A stretch of DNA of 64,000 nucleotides from Actinomadura syzygii (lineage in GTDB: Bacteria; Actinomycetota; Actinomycetes; Streptosporangiales; Streptosporangiaceae): positions 310,001-374,000 of the forward strand of contig NZ_VSFF01000001.1 in the NCBI RefSeq assembly GCF_008085905.1. Direction: 5' to 3'. Positions 41,894-51,700 of this stretch are shown here, piece after piece. The notes beneath the pieces were generated by a model. That model was not told the origin of the DNA, ran no database searches, and saw only the letters and a program-made list of their open reading frames with translations. Made by a program: the position numbers and the translations under genes. Numbering within the stretch: position 1 is the stretch's first letter; each line of letters begins with the position of its first letter.

Positions 41894-42530
41894 GCACAAG
41901 GGCGGCGGGCACAAGGCGGGCGGCAAGCCCGGCGGCAAACCGGGAGGCAAGCCGGGCGCGGCCGGGGCGAAGGTCATCTCCAAGGTCCTCTCGGAGACCC
42001 GCACCTTCCACAGCCGCAGCGGAAAGACCCGCGAATACGAGCTGATCCACCCGAACAAGGCGCGGGAGGGCGAACTCTCCAAGAAATACCACATGAAAGA
42101 CCGGAAGCCCGGCGAGCAGGGCAATACCGGTCCAAATGTGCGAACCCGCAAGGTCGGCCGCGACAGCAACGACCTCGCCCGCGCCGTCGACGACGCCCGC
42201 AAAGCCACCGGCGACAAGTCGGGACGCAACTTCGCCGCCTTCCGCTACATCGACAAGAACGGCGAAGAGCGCATCATGGTCGCGCGCAGCGACGGCCGCC
42301 ACTCGGAGAAGCGCGCCGGGATGGAGATCCTCGAACGCGGCGGAAAGCTCAAAGAGGTCTATACCGAGCGGCAGCCGTGCGACGTCCCGGGCGCGTGGTG
42401 CGAGGAATGGATACCCAGATACTTCAAGAACAAGGTCGACGTGACCTACAGCTATCCTTATGACAATGACATACCTGGTTCCAAGTCCACCGCGAACTCG
42501 GCCGTCAAGAGACATGCCGGAAAACTCTGA
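41886..42530 (+). CDS. Deaminase-fold toxin, putative type VII-linked effector
   Basis: A 214-residue protein. The N-terminal 30 residues are Lys/Gly/Pro repeats (GGKPGGKPGGKPG). The C-terminal half has the zinc-deaminase signature: His139-Ser140-Glu141 (GRHSEKRAG), then Cys165 and Cys172 in RQPCDVPGAWCEEW, followed by VDVTYSYPYDND. This fits the nucleic acid/nucleotide deaminases of polymorphic toxin systems; I cannot fix the subfamily. The position directly behind WXG100 and CpnT-type modules suggests export and action in rival cells. The likely target is cytosine or adenine in DNA, RNA or nucleotides. Confidence 0.75.
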   Translation: MAKHKGGGHKAGGKPGGKPGGKPGAAGAKVISKVLSETRTFHSRSGKTREYELIHPNKAREGELSKKYHMKDRKPGEQGNTGPNVRTRKVGRDSNDLARAVDDARKATGDKSGRNFAAFRYIDKNGEERIMVARSDGRHSEKRAGMEILERGGKLKEVYTERQPCDVPGAWCEEWIPRYFKNKVDVTYSYPYDNDIPGSKSTANSAVKRHAGKL

Positions 42531-42557
42531 CCGCCCCACGGCCAAGGCTGAGCCGCG

Positions 42558-44468
42558 ATGAGCGGACGGTTCAGCGACGTCGCCGACTGGGCCGGGCTCG
42601 TCCACGCCTACGGTCCCGCCGCCGACCTGCCCGACACGCTGGAGCGCGTCGCGTCCGACGACGCGGCGGTCGTCGAACGCGCCCTCTACGACCTGTCCGG
42701 GAGCATTTACCACCAGGGATGGGTGTATCCGGCGACGGTGCCGGCGGTCGGCGTCCTCTACGAGCTGGTCTCCGACCCGGGCACGCACCACCGCCCCGGG
42801 ATCCTCCGGCTGCTTTCCGACATCGCGGGCGCCGTCTGGGAGCTCGAGGAGCATGACGAGGACGAGTACGACGAACCCGACCTCGCGACCGTCCTGACCT
42901 GGGCGCGGGAGGCGCGGGCCGCCGTCGAGGAGGGCGTCCCGACGCTGTCGAGCCTGCTCGACGACGGCGATCCTGCCGTCCGCGCCGCCGCGCCGGTCGT
43001 CGTCGCCGACTTCCCGGACCACGATCCGGACCTCGTCCCGCGCCTCCAGTCGGCCGCCGTCGCGGAGGACGACGCGGGCGCCGCCGCCAGCATGGTCCTC
43101 GCCGTCGGCGACATGTGCTGCGAACGCGACGAACGCCCGCTCGGCTGGCTGCGCGAGCGCGGCGCCGACCGGCGGCGCGAGGTGCGCGCCGCCGCCGCCG
43201 TCGCCCTGCTCTGGTGCGAGGTGGACGACCTCGACGACGACCTGCTCCGCGCCGTCTCCGACGAGATCCAGGCCCCCGACTCGGCGCTCGACGACCAGCT
43301 CTGGGTGCTCGACGGCGGCCGCGTCGGCTTCTTCACCTCGGCGCTCGACCTGCACCCCGGCGCGCAGATCGGCCTGGCGCGCGACGCGCTCGCCGTCCCC
43401 GACACGGCGGCCGTCCACCGCGCGGGCCAGGTCATGCGGGCGTGGCGGGCCGGTCCGGCGGAGCTGCTCCCCGCCCTCGCCGGGCTGCTCGGGAACGGCG
43501 AGACCGAGGTCGTCAAGGACGCCGTCTGGGAGATCAAACAGGGCGGACCGGACATCGCGCTCGTCGCCGACGCGCTCGTCCCGCTGCTCGGCCACACGCA
43601 CGACCTGATCGCGGGCAGTGCCCTGGAGGCGCTCGGGCGCGTCGGCGACCCGCGCTGCGTCGCCGCCCTCGCCGCCGATCTCGCCGAACCGCGCCTGTCG
43701 TTCCACCCGTCCGCCGCGCTCGGCGGGATGAGCGCGCACGCCGACGTGCTGCTCGATTCCGTCCGCGAATTCCTGAGCGACCCTAAGAAGGGCACCGGGT
43801 TCGGGGGCAATTATCTGAACAGCGTCCTGGCGGGGCTCGCCGCGTGGGGCGACCGCGCGTTGCCGCTGTTGCCCGATCTGATTTCCTTGCTGGAGCGTCG
43901 CAAGGGCGTTCCGTTCGCCGCGCGCGCGCTGGCCGCGCTCGGCCCGTCCGCCGCGGACGCGGTGCCCGTCCTGCGCCGTTATCTCGGACGCAAGCACGGC
44001 CCGCAGAACAGCGAGAACGCCGCCTGGGCGATCTGGCGAATCACGGGCGACGGCGAGGAGCCGCTGCGCTTCCTGTCCGGGACGCTCCGCGACGGCCCCG
44101 ACGACGAGGACGCCGAGCGCCTCTTCGCCCTCGGCCCCGCCGCCGAGCCCGCCCTGCCCCTGCTGGACGAGACCACGCCCGCGGGTGCCGCCATCGTCCA
44201 GCACGCAACAGGCGACACAGCCCGGACGCTCCCCCATCTGGTCGACGCGGTCGCCGCGACCCCGACCGGGATGCTCGCCGTCCGCTGCCTCGGCGACATC
44301 GGCGCGGACGCGGCGGCCGCCGCCCCCGACATCCAGGAAATCGCCGAAAGCCCACACGTTCTGGCGGACGGTCCGAGCACCGAGGTCGTCGCCACCGACC
44401 GCGCCTACCAGGTCATTGCCGCCGACGCCCTCGCTCGCATCACCGGAAAGGCCGCCGATGAGCGATGA
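42558..44468 (+). CDS. HEAT-repeat protein
   Basis: A 636-residue alpha-solenoid. Repeated units with the pattern DPAVRAAAPVVVADFPDHDPDLVPRL and GDPRCVAALAADLAEP mark HEAT/PBS-type repeats along the whole length. Proteins of this kind appear as scaffold or immunity-like components in polymorphic toxin loci. It lies 27 nt after the toxin gene and overlaps the following SUKH-like gene by 11 nt, so it belongs to the same operon. A protective or adaptor role is inferred from place only. Confidence 0.8.
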   Translation: MSGRFSDVADWAGLVHAYGPAADLPDTLERVASDDAAVVERALYDLSGSIYHQGWVYPATVPAVGVLYELVSDPGTHHRPGILRLLSDIAGAVWELEEHDEDEYDEPDLATVLTWAREARAAVEEGVPTLSSLLDDGDPAVRAAAPVVVADFPDHDPDLVPRLQSAAVAEDDAGAAASMVLAVGDMCCERDERPLGWLRERGADRRREVRAAAAVALLWCEVDDLDDDLLRAVSDEIQAPDSALDDQLWVLDGGRVGFFTSALDLHPGAQIGLARDALAVPDTAAVHRAGQVMRAWRAGPAELLPALAGLLGNGETEVVKDAVWEIKQGGPDIALVADALVPLLGHTHDLIAGSALEALGRVGDPRCVAALAADLAEPRLSFHPSAALGGMSAHADVLLDSVREFLSDPKKGTGFGGNYLNSVLAGLAAWGDRALPLLPDLISLLERRKGVPFAARALAALGPSAADAVPVLRRYLGRKHGPQNSENAAWAIWRITGDGEEPLRFLSGTLRDGPDDEDAERLFALGPAAEPALPLLDETTPAGAAIVQHATGDTARTLPHLVDAVAATPTGMLAVRCLGDIGADAAAAAPDIQEIAESPHVLADGPSTEVVATDRAYQVIAADALARITGKAADER

Positions 44469-45303
44469 ATTGGTCGCGCATTTCGGCCCGCGTGGGCTGC
44501 GGCGCTTTCCCGGCGAAGAACTGCCGGGCCCGTTGCCGCCCGGCGCGGCGGACGCACTCGCCGATCCGGGCCTGCCGCTCCAAGTCGGCCCGTATTTCAC
44601 CGCCTCCACGGGCGAGCCGCTGGCGCTCGGCGAATACGCCGCGTCCGTCGGCCATCCCGACCCGCCGCCCGATCTCGCGGAATTGTGCCGCCTCGGCACC
44701 GATCAGGGCGCGGAGATCTGCGTGACCGAGGCCGGGGACGTCCAGGCCGTGTTCGTGGCCGTCGACGCACCGCCGATGACCGTCAACGGCGACGCGCCCC
44801 GCTTCGCCGCGTCCCTGCTGGCCCTCGACCGGTACCTCCCGCTGCTCGGATCGCCCGGCGACAAAGACCCCGTCGAGTTCTTCCGCGAACTACGCGCCGC
44901 CCTGCTGCGCATTGACGAACCCGCGTTGGAGGACGACGAAGCGTGGTGGCCGCGCGTCCTCGAACAGATCCGGCATGCGCTGAGCTACCCGTTCGCCGCC
45001 GCCATCGAATATCAGGACGCTTCCGGCGGCAAATACGTCGAGACGGAAGAGGCGCGCGTGGGCCTGCCCCATCCCGAGCGTCTGCTCTGGGAACGGCTCG
45101 ACGCCAAGGGAATCGCCCCAAAGCAGGTCACCCGCGTTTACACGGAACTGGAACCGTGCTTCCTACCCGGTAACTACTGCCAGTTGCGGCTCGCCCGCTA
45201 CGCGAACGCCGAATTCACCTACAGCTTCGACTACGGCGCGACGGCGGACGAACGCGAGCGCGGTTTCCTCGAACTCATGCAGCAGGCGGTCCAGGAATCG
45301 TGA
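44458..45303 (+). CDS. SUKH-4-like domain fused to a deaminase-fold C-terminus
   Basis: A 281-residue protein. Residues about 1-150 resemble SUKH-4 immunity proteins (LQVGPYFTASTGEPLALGEYA, CRLGTDQGAEICVTEAGDVQAVFV). Residues about 160-281 repeat the zinc-deaminase motif: His205-Pro-Glu207 (LPHPERLLW), Cys234 and Cys241 in LEPCFLPGNYC, then FTYSFDYG. This aligns with the toxin at 41886, which has the same C-x6-C spacing. All presumed zinc ligands and the catalytic Glu are kept. It could be an immunity protein with a decoy or modulating deaminase domain, or a second intracellular toxin. Confidence 0.72.
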   Translation: MSDELVAHFGPRGLRRFPGEELPGPLPPGAADALADPGLPLQVGPYFTASTGEPLALGEYAASVGHPDPPPDLAELCRLGTDQGAEICVTEAGDVQAVFVAVDAPPMTVNGDAPRFAASLLALDRYLPLLGSPGDKDPVEFFRELRAALLRIDEPALEDDEAWWPRVLEQIRHALSYPFAAAIEYQDASGGKYVETEEARVGLPHPERLLWERLDAKGIAPKQVTRVYTELEPCFLPGNYCQLRLARYANAEFTYSFDYGATADERERGFLELMQQAVQES

Positions 45304-47396
45304 TGAACACACCGGTCGAGATGAGCCAGGCGCCGTCGATCGGCGCGGGCCGAGACCCGGCGACACGGGCCGTCCGCGCCTGGCTCACGGACATCCTTCG
45401 GCCAAAGCTCTGCGTCGCCACCGGCGCGCCCGGCAGCGGAAAGAGCCACCTCACGGCATGGGTCGCGCTCACCGACACGGGTCCGGTGCGGGTAGTTCAC
45501 GCCATGCTGAGCGCGCGCGGGATGACCCCGCACGGGCTGGCGTGGGCGCTGGCGGAGCAGTTGTCGGTGCCCGGCCGGTCGCCGGAGACGATCGTCGCGA
45601 ACATCGCGGCGGACCGCCGTCCCGCCACGATCGTGATCAGTGAGCTGGACGAGTCCGGCCCCGCCTGCGACGGCGCCTCCGCCGCCGCGATCATCACCGA
45701 ACTTCTCAACCCGCTGCTGGACACCCAGCACGTCAGGCTCCTCACCGAGGGACGCGCCGAGTCGCTCGCCGCGTTCACGGTGCCCGCGGAGGTCGTCCAC
45801 CTCGACGATCCCGCGATGACCGATCGGGCGGCGTTCACGGCGTGGCTACGCGCGAACGGCCGCGAAACAGCGCCCGCCGAGGCGCTGTTCCCGAACGTGG
45901 GCCTCGCCGAACTGGCACTCGCGGCGGGCGCGTCGGAGAACGTCCCGGAACGGTGGCTGGCCCAGGTCCCGCCGGACGCCGTCCCGGCGATTCAAGTGCT
46001 GGCCTCCGCATACGGGCTGGTCGAGGGCACCCGTTGGACGGCGCTGACCGCTGCGCTGACCGGCGACGTCCAACGCGCCCAGGCGTCCGTCGCGCAGGCC
46101 GCGCCGCTCGTCACCCGCGTCGACGACGGCTTCCAGATCGCGTTGCGCCCGTTGCGCGAGGCGATCCTGCGCACCCGGACGCCGCAGCTCGCCGCGCAGA
46201 TCGAGCACGCGCTCGGCCGCGCCCTCTACGAGCAGGTCCCGAAGGACTCCGGCGGCGTCCCGCAGTGGGCGCGGAGCGACCCGTACACGACCACGCACCT
46301 GCTCCGGCACGCCGCCGCGACCGGCGTCGCGGACCGCCTGGTCGAGGACGCGGGGCAGCTCGTGCACGCCGATCCGCGGGCGGCGACGGCCGTCCTCGAA
46401 ACACTCGAAACACCCCTGTGGCCGATGTGGCGCGCGGTCGGACGCGGGCTCATGGCGTCGTCCGCCCCTTCCGAACGCGCGTCGCTCCTGACCCTCTCCG
46501 CCCGCCTCAGAGGTGACGATTCTCTGGCCGGACGGTTCGCTCCCCATGCCTCCTGGCACCCCGGCTGGTGCGACGTCGGCGGCGACACCTGGACGGGCCC
46601 GGTCTCCGCCCTCGTCCACCGCGACGGCGCCCTGCTCGTCGCCACCGCCGACGGCGCCCTGCACATCCTCGACGCGGCCACCGGCGCCCCCGTTGGACGC
46701 ATCACCGGCGGCACACCGGACATATGGGGCCTCCTCTGGCTCTCGGACGGCAGCGTCCTGCACCTGGACGCGCACCGCGCCGTCCGCGCGTCCGCCGTCA
46801 CGAAGTCGGAGAGCCGCGCCGACCGCATCAGCGGCCTGCTCAACGACGCGGGCCCCGTGACGGCGGGCACCGTCCGCGACACCCTCAAAGGCTGGACGGG
46901 CCTGACCGCGCTGGGCGCCTCCGCCGACCTGAGCCATTTCGTCGCCGGGGACACCTCCGGCCAGGTGCACGTGTGGCCCGCGAACGCTCCGCAACAGGTC
47001 CGGTCCCACCGCCTGCACCAGGGCCCGGTGACCGCCGTCGCGGGCGTGCACGGCCGCAGCGGACGGCTCAGCGTGATCAGCGGCGGCGCCGACGGGACCG
47101 TCCGCCTCTGGCCGGTCGCCGAGGCCCCGATCGACGAGCCGATGATCCGCCGCAACACCGGCGTCACCGCGGCGGCCTTCGCGGTGCTCCCGTCCGGCCC
47201 GGTCGCCGCCGTCGCCTGGACGGACGGCCACCTGCGCATCTGGGACCTCCTCGACGGCGAAGAGCAGATCATGAACCCCGGCCTCACCGTCAACGCGCTG
47301 GCCCTGACCCCTGAGGGCCTCCTCGCCGTCGCGGGCCCGCACGGAACCGCGACCCTGCGGATCAGCCGCCCCGGATCTTCCCCAGCACGTCATTGA
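45300..47396 (+). CDS. P-loop NTPase with C-terminal WD40 repeats
   Basis: A 698-residue protein. Walker A GAPGSGKSH is at about 42-50 and a Walker B-like TIVISELDESG near 110-120. A helical middle follows, then a beta-propeller-like C-terminus (about 430-690) with WD40-style units such as GLTALGASADLSHFVAGDTSGQVHVWP and SVISGGADGTVRLWP. The layout resembles signal-transduction ATPases with WD40 sensors that occur in bacterial immunity. The GTG start overlaps the preceding stop. Its last 35 bases overlap the convergent YbaB-like gene. Confidence 0.82.
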   Translation: MMNTPVEMSQAPSIGAGRDPATRAVRAWLTDILRPKLCVATGAPGSGKSHLTAWVALTDTGPVRVVHAMLSARGMTPHGLAWALAEQLSVPGRSPETIVANIAADRRPATIVISELDESGPACDGASAAAIITELLNPLLDTQHVRLLTEGRAESLAAFTVPAEVVHLDDPAMTDRAAFTAWLRANGRETAPAEALFPNVGLAELALAAGASENVPERWLAQVPPDAVPAIQVLASAYGLVEGTRWTALTAALTGDVQRAQASVAQAAPLVTRVDDGFQIALRPLREAILRTRTPQLAAQIEHALGRALYEQVPKDSGGVPQWARSDPYTTTHLLRHAAATGVADRLVEDAGQLVHADPRAATAVLETLETPLWPMWRAVGRGLMASSAPSERASLLTLSARLRGDDSLAGRFAPHASWHPGWCDVGGDTWTGPVSALVHRDGALLVATADGALHILDAATGAPVGRITGGTPDIWGLLWLSDGSVLHLDAHRAVRASAVTKSESRADRISGLLNDAGPVTAGTVRDTLKGWTGLTALGASADLSHFVAGDTSGQVHVWPANAPQQVRSHRLHQGPVTAVAGVHGRSGRLSVISGGADGTVRLWPVAEAPIDEPMIRRNTGVTAAAFAVLPSGPVAAVAWTDGHLRIWDLLDGEEQIMNPGLTVNALALTPEGLLAVAGPHGTATLRISRPGSSPARH

Positions 47397-47769
47397 TCGC
47401 CGTGTTGAACTCGCCGAGCTGACGCAGCCCCTCCGTCTGGATCTCGTCGACCTGCCGGGCGAGCGCCCCGGCGTCCACGGTGTCGCCCGCCGCGTCCGCC
47501 AGCTTGCCGCGCAGATCCTTGAGCGCCGCGTTCGCCGCCGCCGTCAGATGCCCGCCGAGCTCCTCCGGCGACAGCCGCATGGCACGCGGGTTGATCTCGA
47601 CGTTCTTGAGCCGTCCGCCCGACACCGCGGTCACCTTGACCCGCCCCTCGGCCGCCTCACCGACCCCTTCGACGGGTTCGCCCTCGTCCGCCGGCCCGCC
47701 ACGCCGCATCGACTCCAGCGTCTTGCGCGCCTGCGCCAGCACGCGCTCGAACTCGTCCGGCTCCACCAC
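47362..47769 (-). CDS. YbaB/EbfC-like protein
   Basis: A 135-residue protein with a coiled N-terminus (EFERVLAQARKTLESM) and a YbaB-type core (RVKVTAVSGGRLKNVEINPRAMRLSPEELGGHL). It resembles the YbaB-like protein at 40647 (both contain RAMR(M/L)SxEE). It is transcribed against the locus, with a 35-bp tail overlap with the P-loop/WD40 gene. Its role is unknown. Confidence 0.78.
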   Translation of the reverse strand: MVEPDEFERVLAQARKTLESMRRGGPADEGEPVEGVGEAAEGRVKVTAVSGGRLKNVEINPRAMRLSPEELGGHLTAAANAALKDLRGKLADAAGDTVDAGALARQVDEIQTEGLRQLGEFNTAINDVLGKIRGG

Positions 47770-47832
47770 GCCCGCCTTTCACGATCGCCCCACAGGAGCC
47801 TAACGCCCACGTCCGACTGCCAGACTGGACCG

Positions 47833-48663
47833 ATGAGGGAAGACCTGGCCACCCGCCTAACCGAGCACTTCGGCGCCCTGCGCCCCATCGACCCGGCATC
47901 CGTCCCCGAGGCGGCCCGCCCCGCCCTCGCCGCCGGACTACCCGTCCAAGTCCCGCCGTACTTCTACGCCACGGACGACGAACCCCTCACGCTCGGCGAA
48001 TACGCGGCCTCAATAGACGCCCCGCACCTCCCGCCCGAAAAGGCCACATGGTGCCGCCTGGGCACAGACCAGGGCGCCGAATTCTGCATAACTCCCACCG
48101 GCGCGATCGAAGCAGTCTTCGTAGTAGCCGACGTAGCCCCAATGCACGTAAACGCCGACGCAGCAGCCTTCCTAGAATCGCTCCTAGCCCTGGACGAGGC
48201 GCTCCCCACCCTCCGCTCCCCCGGCTCCAAGGACCCCGTCGAAGTCTTCCGCACCCTCCGCACCCGCCTCCTGCAAACAGACGCCCCAGCCCTGGACGAC
48301 GACGAATCATGGTGGCCCCGCGTCCTGGAACTCATCCGCCACGCCCTGAGCTTCCCCGCCTCCGTCGCCTTCGAAATAGAAGAACCCGACGGCACCAAAC
48401 ACATAGAGACCGAAGAAACCCGCGTCGGCGTAGAACACCCCGAACACACCCTCTGGGCACGCCTCTCCGCCCAGGGCGTCCACCCCGACCAGGTGACCCG
48501 CGTCTACACCGAACTAGAACCCTGCTTCATGCCCGGCAACTACTGCGCCATGTGGCTGAACCTCTTCCCCAACGCCGACTTCACCTACAGCCACGACTAC
48601 GGCCCCACCGCCCAAAACCGAGAAGAGGGCCTCCTAGACCTAATCCAATCCACCACCGCCTAA
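47833..48663 (+). CDS. SUKH-4-like domain fused to a deaminase-fold C-terminus, second copy
   Basis: A 276-residue paralogue of the protein at 44458. The N-terminal SUKH-like half has LPVQVPPYFYATDDEPLTLGEYA and LGTDQGAEFCITPTGAIEAVFV. The deaminase-like half has His202-Pro-Glu204 (VEHPEHTLW), Cys231 and Cys238 (LEPCFMPGNYC) and FTYSHDYG. From about 48060 the codon choice changes to many GTA, CTA, ATA and GAA codons, which are rare in neighbouring genes, although GC content stays high. This points to separate ancestry from the first copy. It is followed by a short tandem repeat. Confidence 0.72.
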   Translation: MREDLATRLTEHFGALRPIDPASVPEAARPALAAGLPVQVPPYFYATDDEPLTLGEYAASIDAPHLPPEKATWCRLGTDQGAEFCITPTGAIEAVFVVADVAPMHVNADAAAFLESLLALDEALPTLRSPGSKDPVEVFRTLRTRLLQTDAPALDDDESWWPRVLELIRHALSFPASVAFEIEEPDGTKHIETEETRVGVEHPEHTLWARLSAQGVHPDQVTRVYTELEPCFMPGNYCAMWLNLFPNADFTYSHDYGPTAQNREEGLLDLIQSTTA

Positions 48664-48693
48664 CCGCCCCTAGCCGCCCCTAGCCGCCCCTAG
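48664..48693. repeat. Tandem repeat, three copies of CCGCCCCTAG
   Basis: Three exact copies of the 10-mer CCGCCCCTAG directly after the stop of the second SUKH/deaminase gene. It marks the junction between that gene and the compositionally different helicase gene. Confidence 0.85.
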
Positions 48694-48746
48694 CCGACTC
48701 TCCAGTTATCGGCGTTTCTGTCCGGGGCCTCCTCTACCGTTAGCCC

Positions 48747-51700
48747 ATGGCTGAGCTTGCCCCCGGCATCTATGAGCAGGTCGTCACCGCCGAGCTACAG
48801 CGGCGTCTGGAGGCAGTCGACAGCGACCTCGTCCATCGCGATGACTTGAAAAGAGTCGACGCCGAGGAGTTGCTCGTCCGACATCTGGCGACCCAAATCC
48901 GTCGCGCGCTCAGGATCGCCGGAGGGCAGCAGGCGGACATCGCCGACCAGGTAGGCGCCGCCAACCGCATCAGCCATGCGATCGCGTCCGTGGTCCCAGA
49001 GGCGGCGAGCGGCGACGACCTCCTCGCTTCGAGCCAGGACGTGTTGCTCGCCATTGCCGAAGGTCGCTTGCCGGACGGTGCCGTCGCCTTCCCGGAACGG
49101 CCGGACGTCCCTCTGACCTCCAGCGCCCTGCTTGTCAACGGGCGCGAGCAGCCGCAGATCGGGCGTGAGGTCGTCAAGGAGTTGGCGTCCGCCGATCGGG
49201 TCGATCTCCTCATCGCTTTCGTCAAGTGGCACGGCCTTCGACTCATCGAGGACGCCCTGCGGGACTTCCTCTCCCGCGGCGGAAAATTGCGGGTCATCAC
49301 AACGACCTACATGGGCGCAACGGAACTCCGCGCGGTCGAAAGGCTCGTCTCCATGGGTGCCGACGTGGCTGTCTCATACGAGACGCACCGCACCCGACTA
49401 CACGCCAAGGCTTGGCTGTTCCACCGGAACTCCGGGTTGGATACCGCCTATGTCGGCTCGTCCAATCTGTCGCGGACGGCGATGCTGGACGGGGTGGAAT
49501 GGAATGTGCGGCTCGCCCGGGCCGAGCAGCCACACCTTGTCGATACGTTCGCGGCGACCTTCGAAGATTACTGGAACGACCCCGCCTTCGAACTCTACGA
49601 CCCCGACCGCGACCACCAGCGGCTCGCGACCGCACTCGCCAGCGAGCGGGGCGACCAGCGGAACCTTCCGCTCCAAGTAGCCAACATCGATGTTGTGCCG
49701 CGGCCCTACCAGCAAGAAGTTCTCGACGTGCTCCAGGCGGCACGGGAGAACCGTGGCCACTGGCGCAACCTTGTCGTCATGGCAACGGGCACTGGCAAGA
49801 CCATAGTGGCCGCTCTTGACTATAAGCGTCTTCGCGAAACCGGGAAGGTGGAGTCACTTCTCTTTGTTGCCCATCGCAAGGAGATCTTGGCGCAGAGCCT
49901 CGCCATGTTCCGTACCGTGCTGAAGGACGCGACCTTCGGCGAACTACTGGTGGACGGGGACCGTCCTTCGCAGTGGCGACATGTGTTCGCGTCCATTCAA
50001 TCACTCAGGTCGCTTCCTCATCTCGCGCCTGATCGTTTCGATATGGTGATCGTTGACGAATTCCACCATGCAGCGGCACGCTCCTACGGTGAGCTTCTCG
50101 ACGACATCACCCCTGTTGCTTTGCTCGGCCTCACCGCAACACCCGAGCGCGCCGATGGCGAAGACATTTTGCATTGGTTCGACGGGGGGCGTCCCACTGC
50201 CGAGCTTCGCCTGTGGGAAGCGCTGGAACGCGGCATGCTCGTGCCATTCCACTACTTCGGCATCCACGACGACGTAGATCTCTCACACGTCTCCTGGCGA
50301 AGCGGTCACTACGACGCTCATGAGCTGACTGAGCTCTACACCCGCCATGATGCCCGCGTCTCCATGGTCGTCGAAGCTTTGGAGAGAAAGCTCGATGACC
50401 TGGTAGCGATGAAGGCCGTCGGCTTCTGCGTGAGCATCGCCCATGCGGAATTCATGGCTTCCCGGTTCACTCAGCGAGGGATCCCCGCCCTGGCCGTCAC
50501 GTCAAAGATGACGGCTCAGGAGCGCGCCACCGCCCTACAGAAACTCCGCAGCGGCGAGAGCAAGATAGTCTTCACCGTCGACCTGTTCAACGAGGGCGTG
50601 GACGTTCCTGACATCAATACCGTCTTGTTCCTCAGGCCAACTGAGAGCGCTACCGTCTTCCTTCAACAACTGGGTCGGGGTCTCAGGCTGACCAGCAACA
50701 AGCCCGTCCTCACTGTTCTAGATTTCGTTGGTCTGCAGCGCAAGGAGTTCCGGTTCGATAGACGGTTCACCGCGCTGACCGGGAAGCGTCGTGGGCAGCT
50801 AGGGCATGAGATAGAGGCTGGTTTCCCCACCCTGCCCGCTGGCTGCTCCATCGATCTGGATCGCGAAGTCAGCAAGATCGTTTTGGCCAACATTAAGCAG
50901 ACCCTAAGCCTTCGCTGGAAGGACCTTACTTCCGAGCTGAAAGAACAAGGCGATGTGTCGCTGGGCGACTTCCTCGACCACAGCGGACGGGAAGTTGAGG
51001 ATCTCTACCGCGGCACCAGAGGCGGATGGGCGGCGCTGCGCCGAGATGCGAATCTCGATCCGCGCCCGATTCTGTCTGCGGAGGACGACACGAGCCAACG
51101 CAAAATGATCGGCCGGTTGCTCCACATCAACGACCCAGAACGCCTCAACTTTCTTCGCGATCTTCTCAGCCGACCAACTCCACCGAGCCTTGCTGAGGCG
51201 AGCCTTCGGGAACAGCTGTTGCTGTCAATGCTGAACACGGCTTTCGATGCCCGTAAGGGGCTCAGCGCAGTGGAGCAGCATCTGGCTCGGTTGTGGATCA
51301 ACTCCGCGCGCCGCGAAGAGCTTCTCGAAGTGATCGACGTGCTCTATGCGAGAATCGACCGCCTCACGCCGGTCGTACCCGAGCTCTCTGACATGCCGCT
51401 ACGGCTTCACGGTCGCTATACCCGAGGCGAGGCCCTGGCCGCGTTCGGGTTGGAGATCTCGGGCTACATGGTCGCTGGCGTCCAGTGGTTCCCTGACCTG
51501 CATGCGGACGTCTTCCTGGTCACGATCAACAAGACCGAGGCACAGTTCACTCCGTCCACGATGTACAACGACAGGGCGATCAGCCAGACGCTCTTCCAGT
51601 GGGAATCCCAGGGCCGGACGCGGGAGCACTCGGAGACCGGGCGGCGCTACATCAACCATGCTGCCCGTGGCTCGACGGTCCACCTGTTCCTGCGTGAAGA

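Noticed and set aside
41069..48663. A complete type VII secretion system
   Set aside because: WXG100-type proteins and an EccA-like ATPase are present in the window, but no EccB, EccC, EccD, EccE or MycP genes were found.
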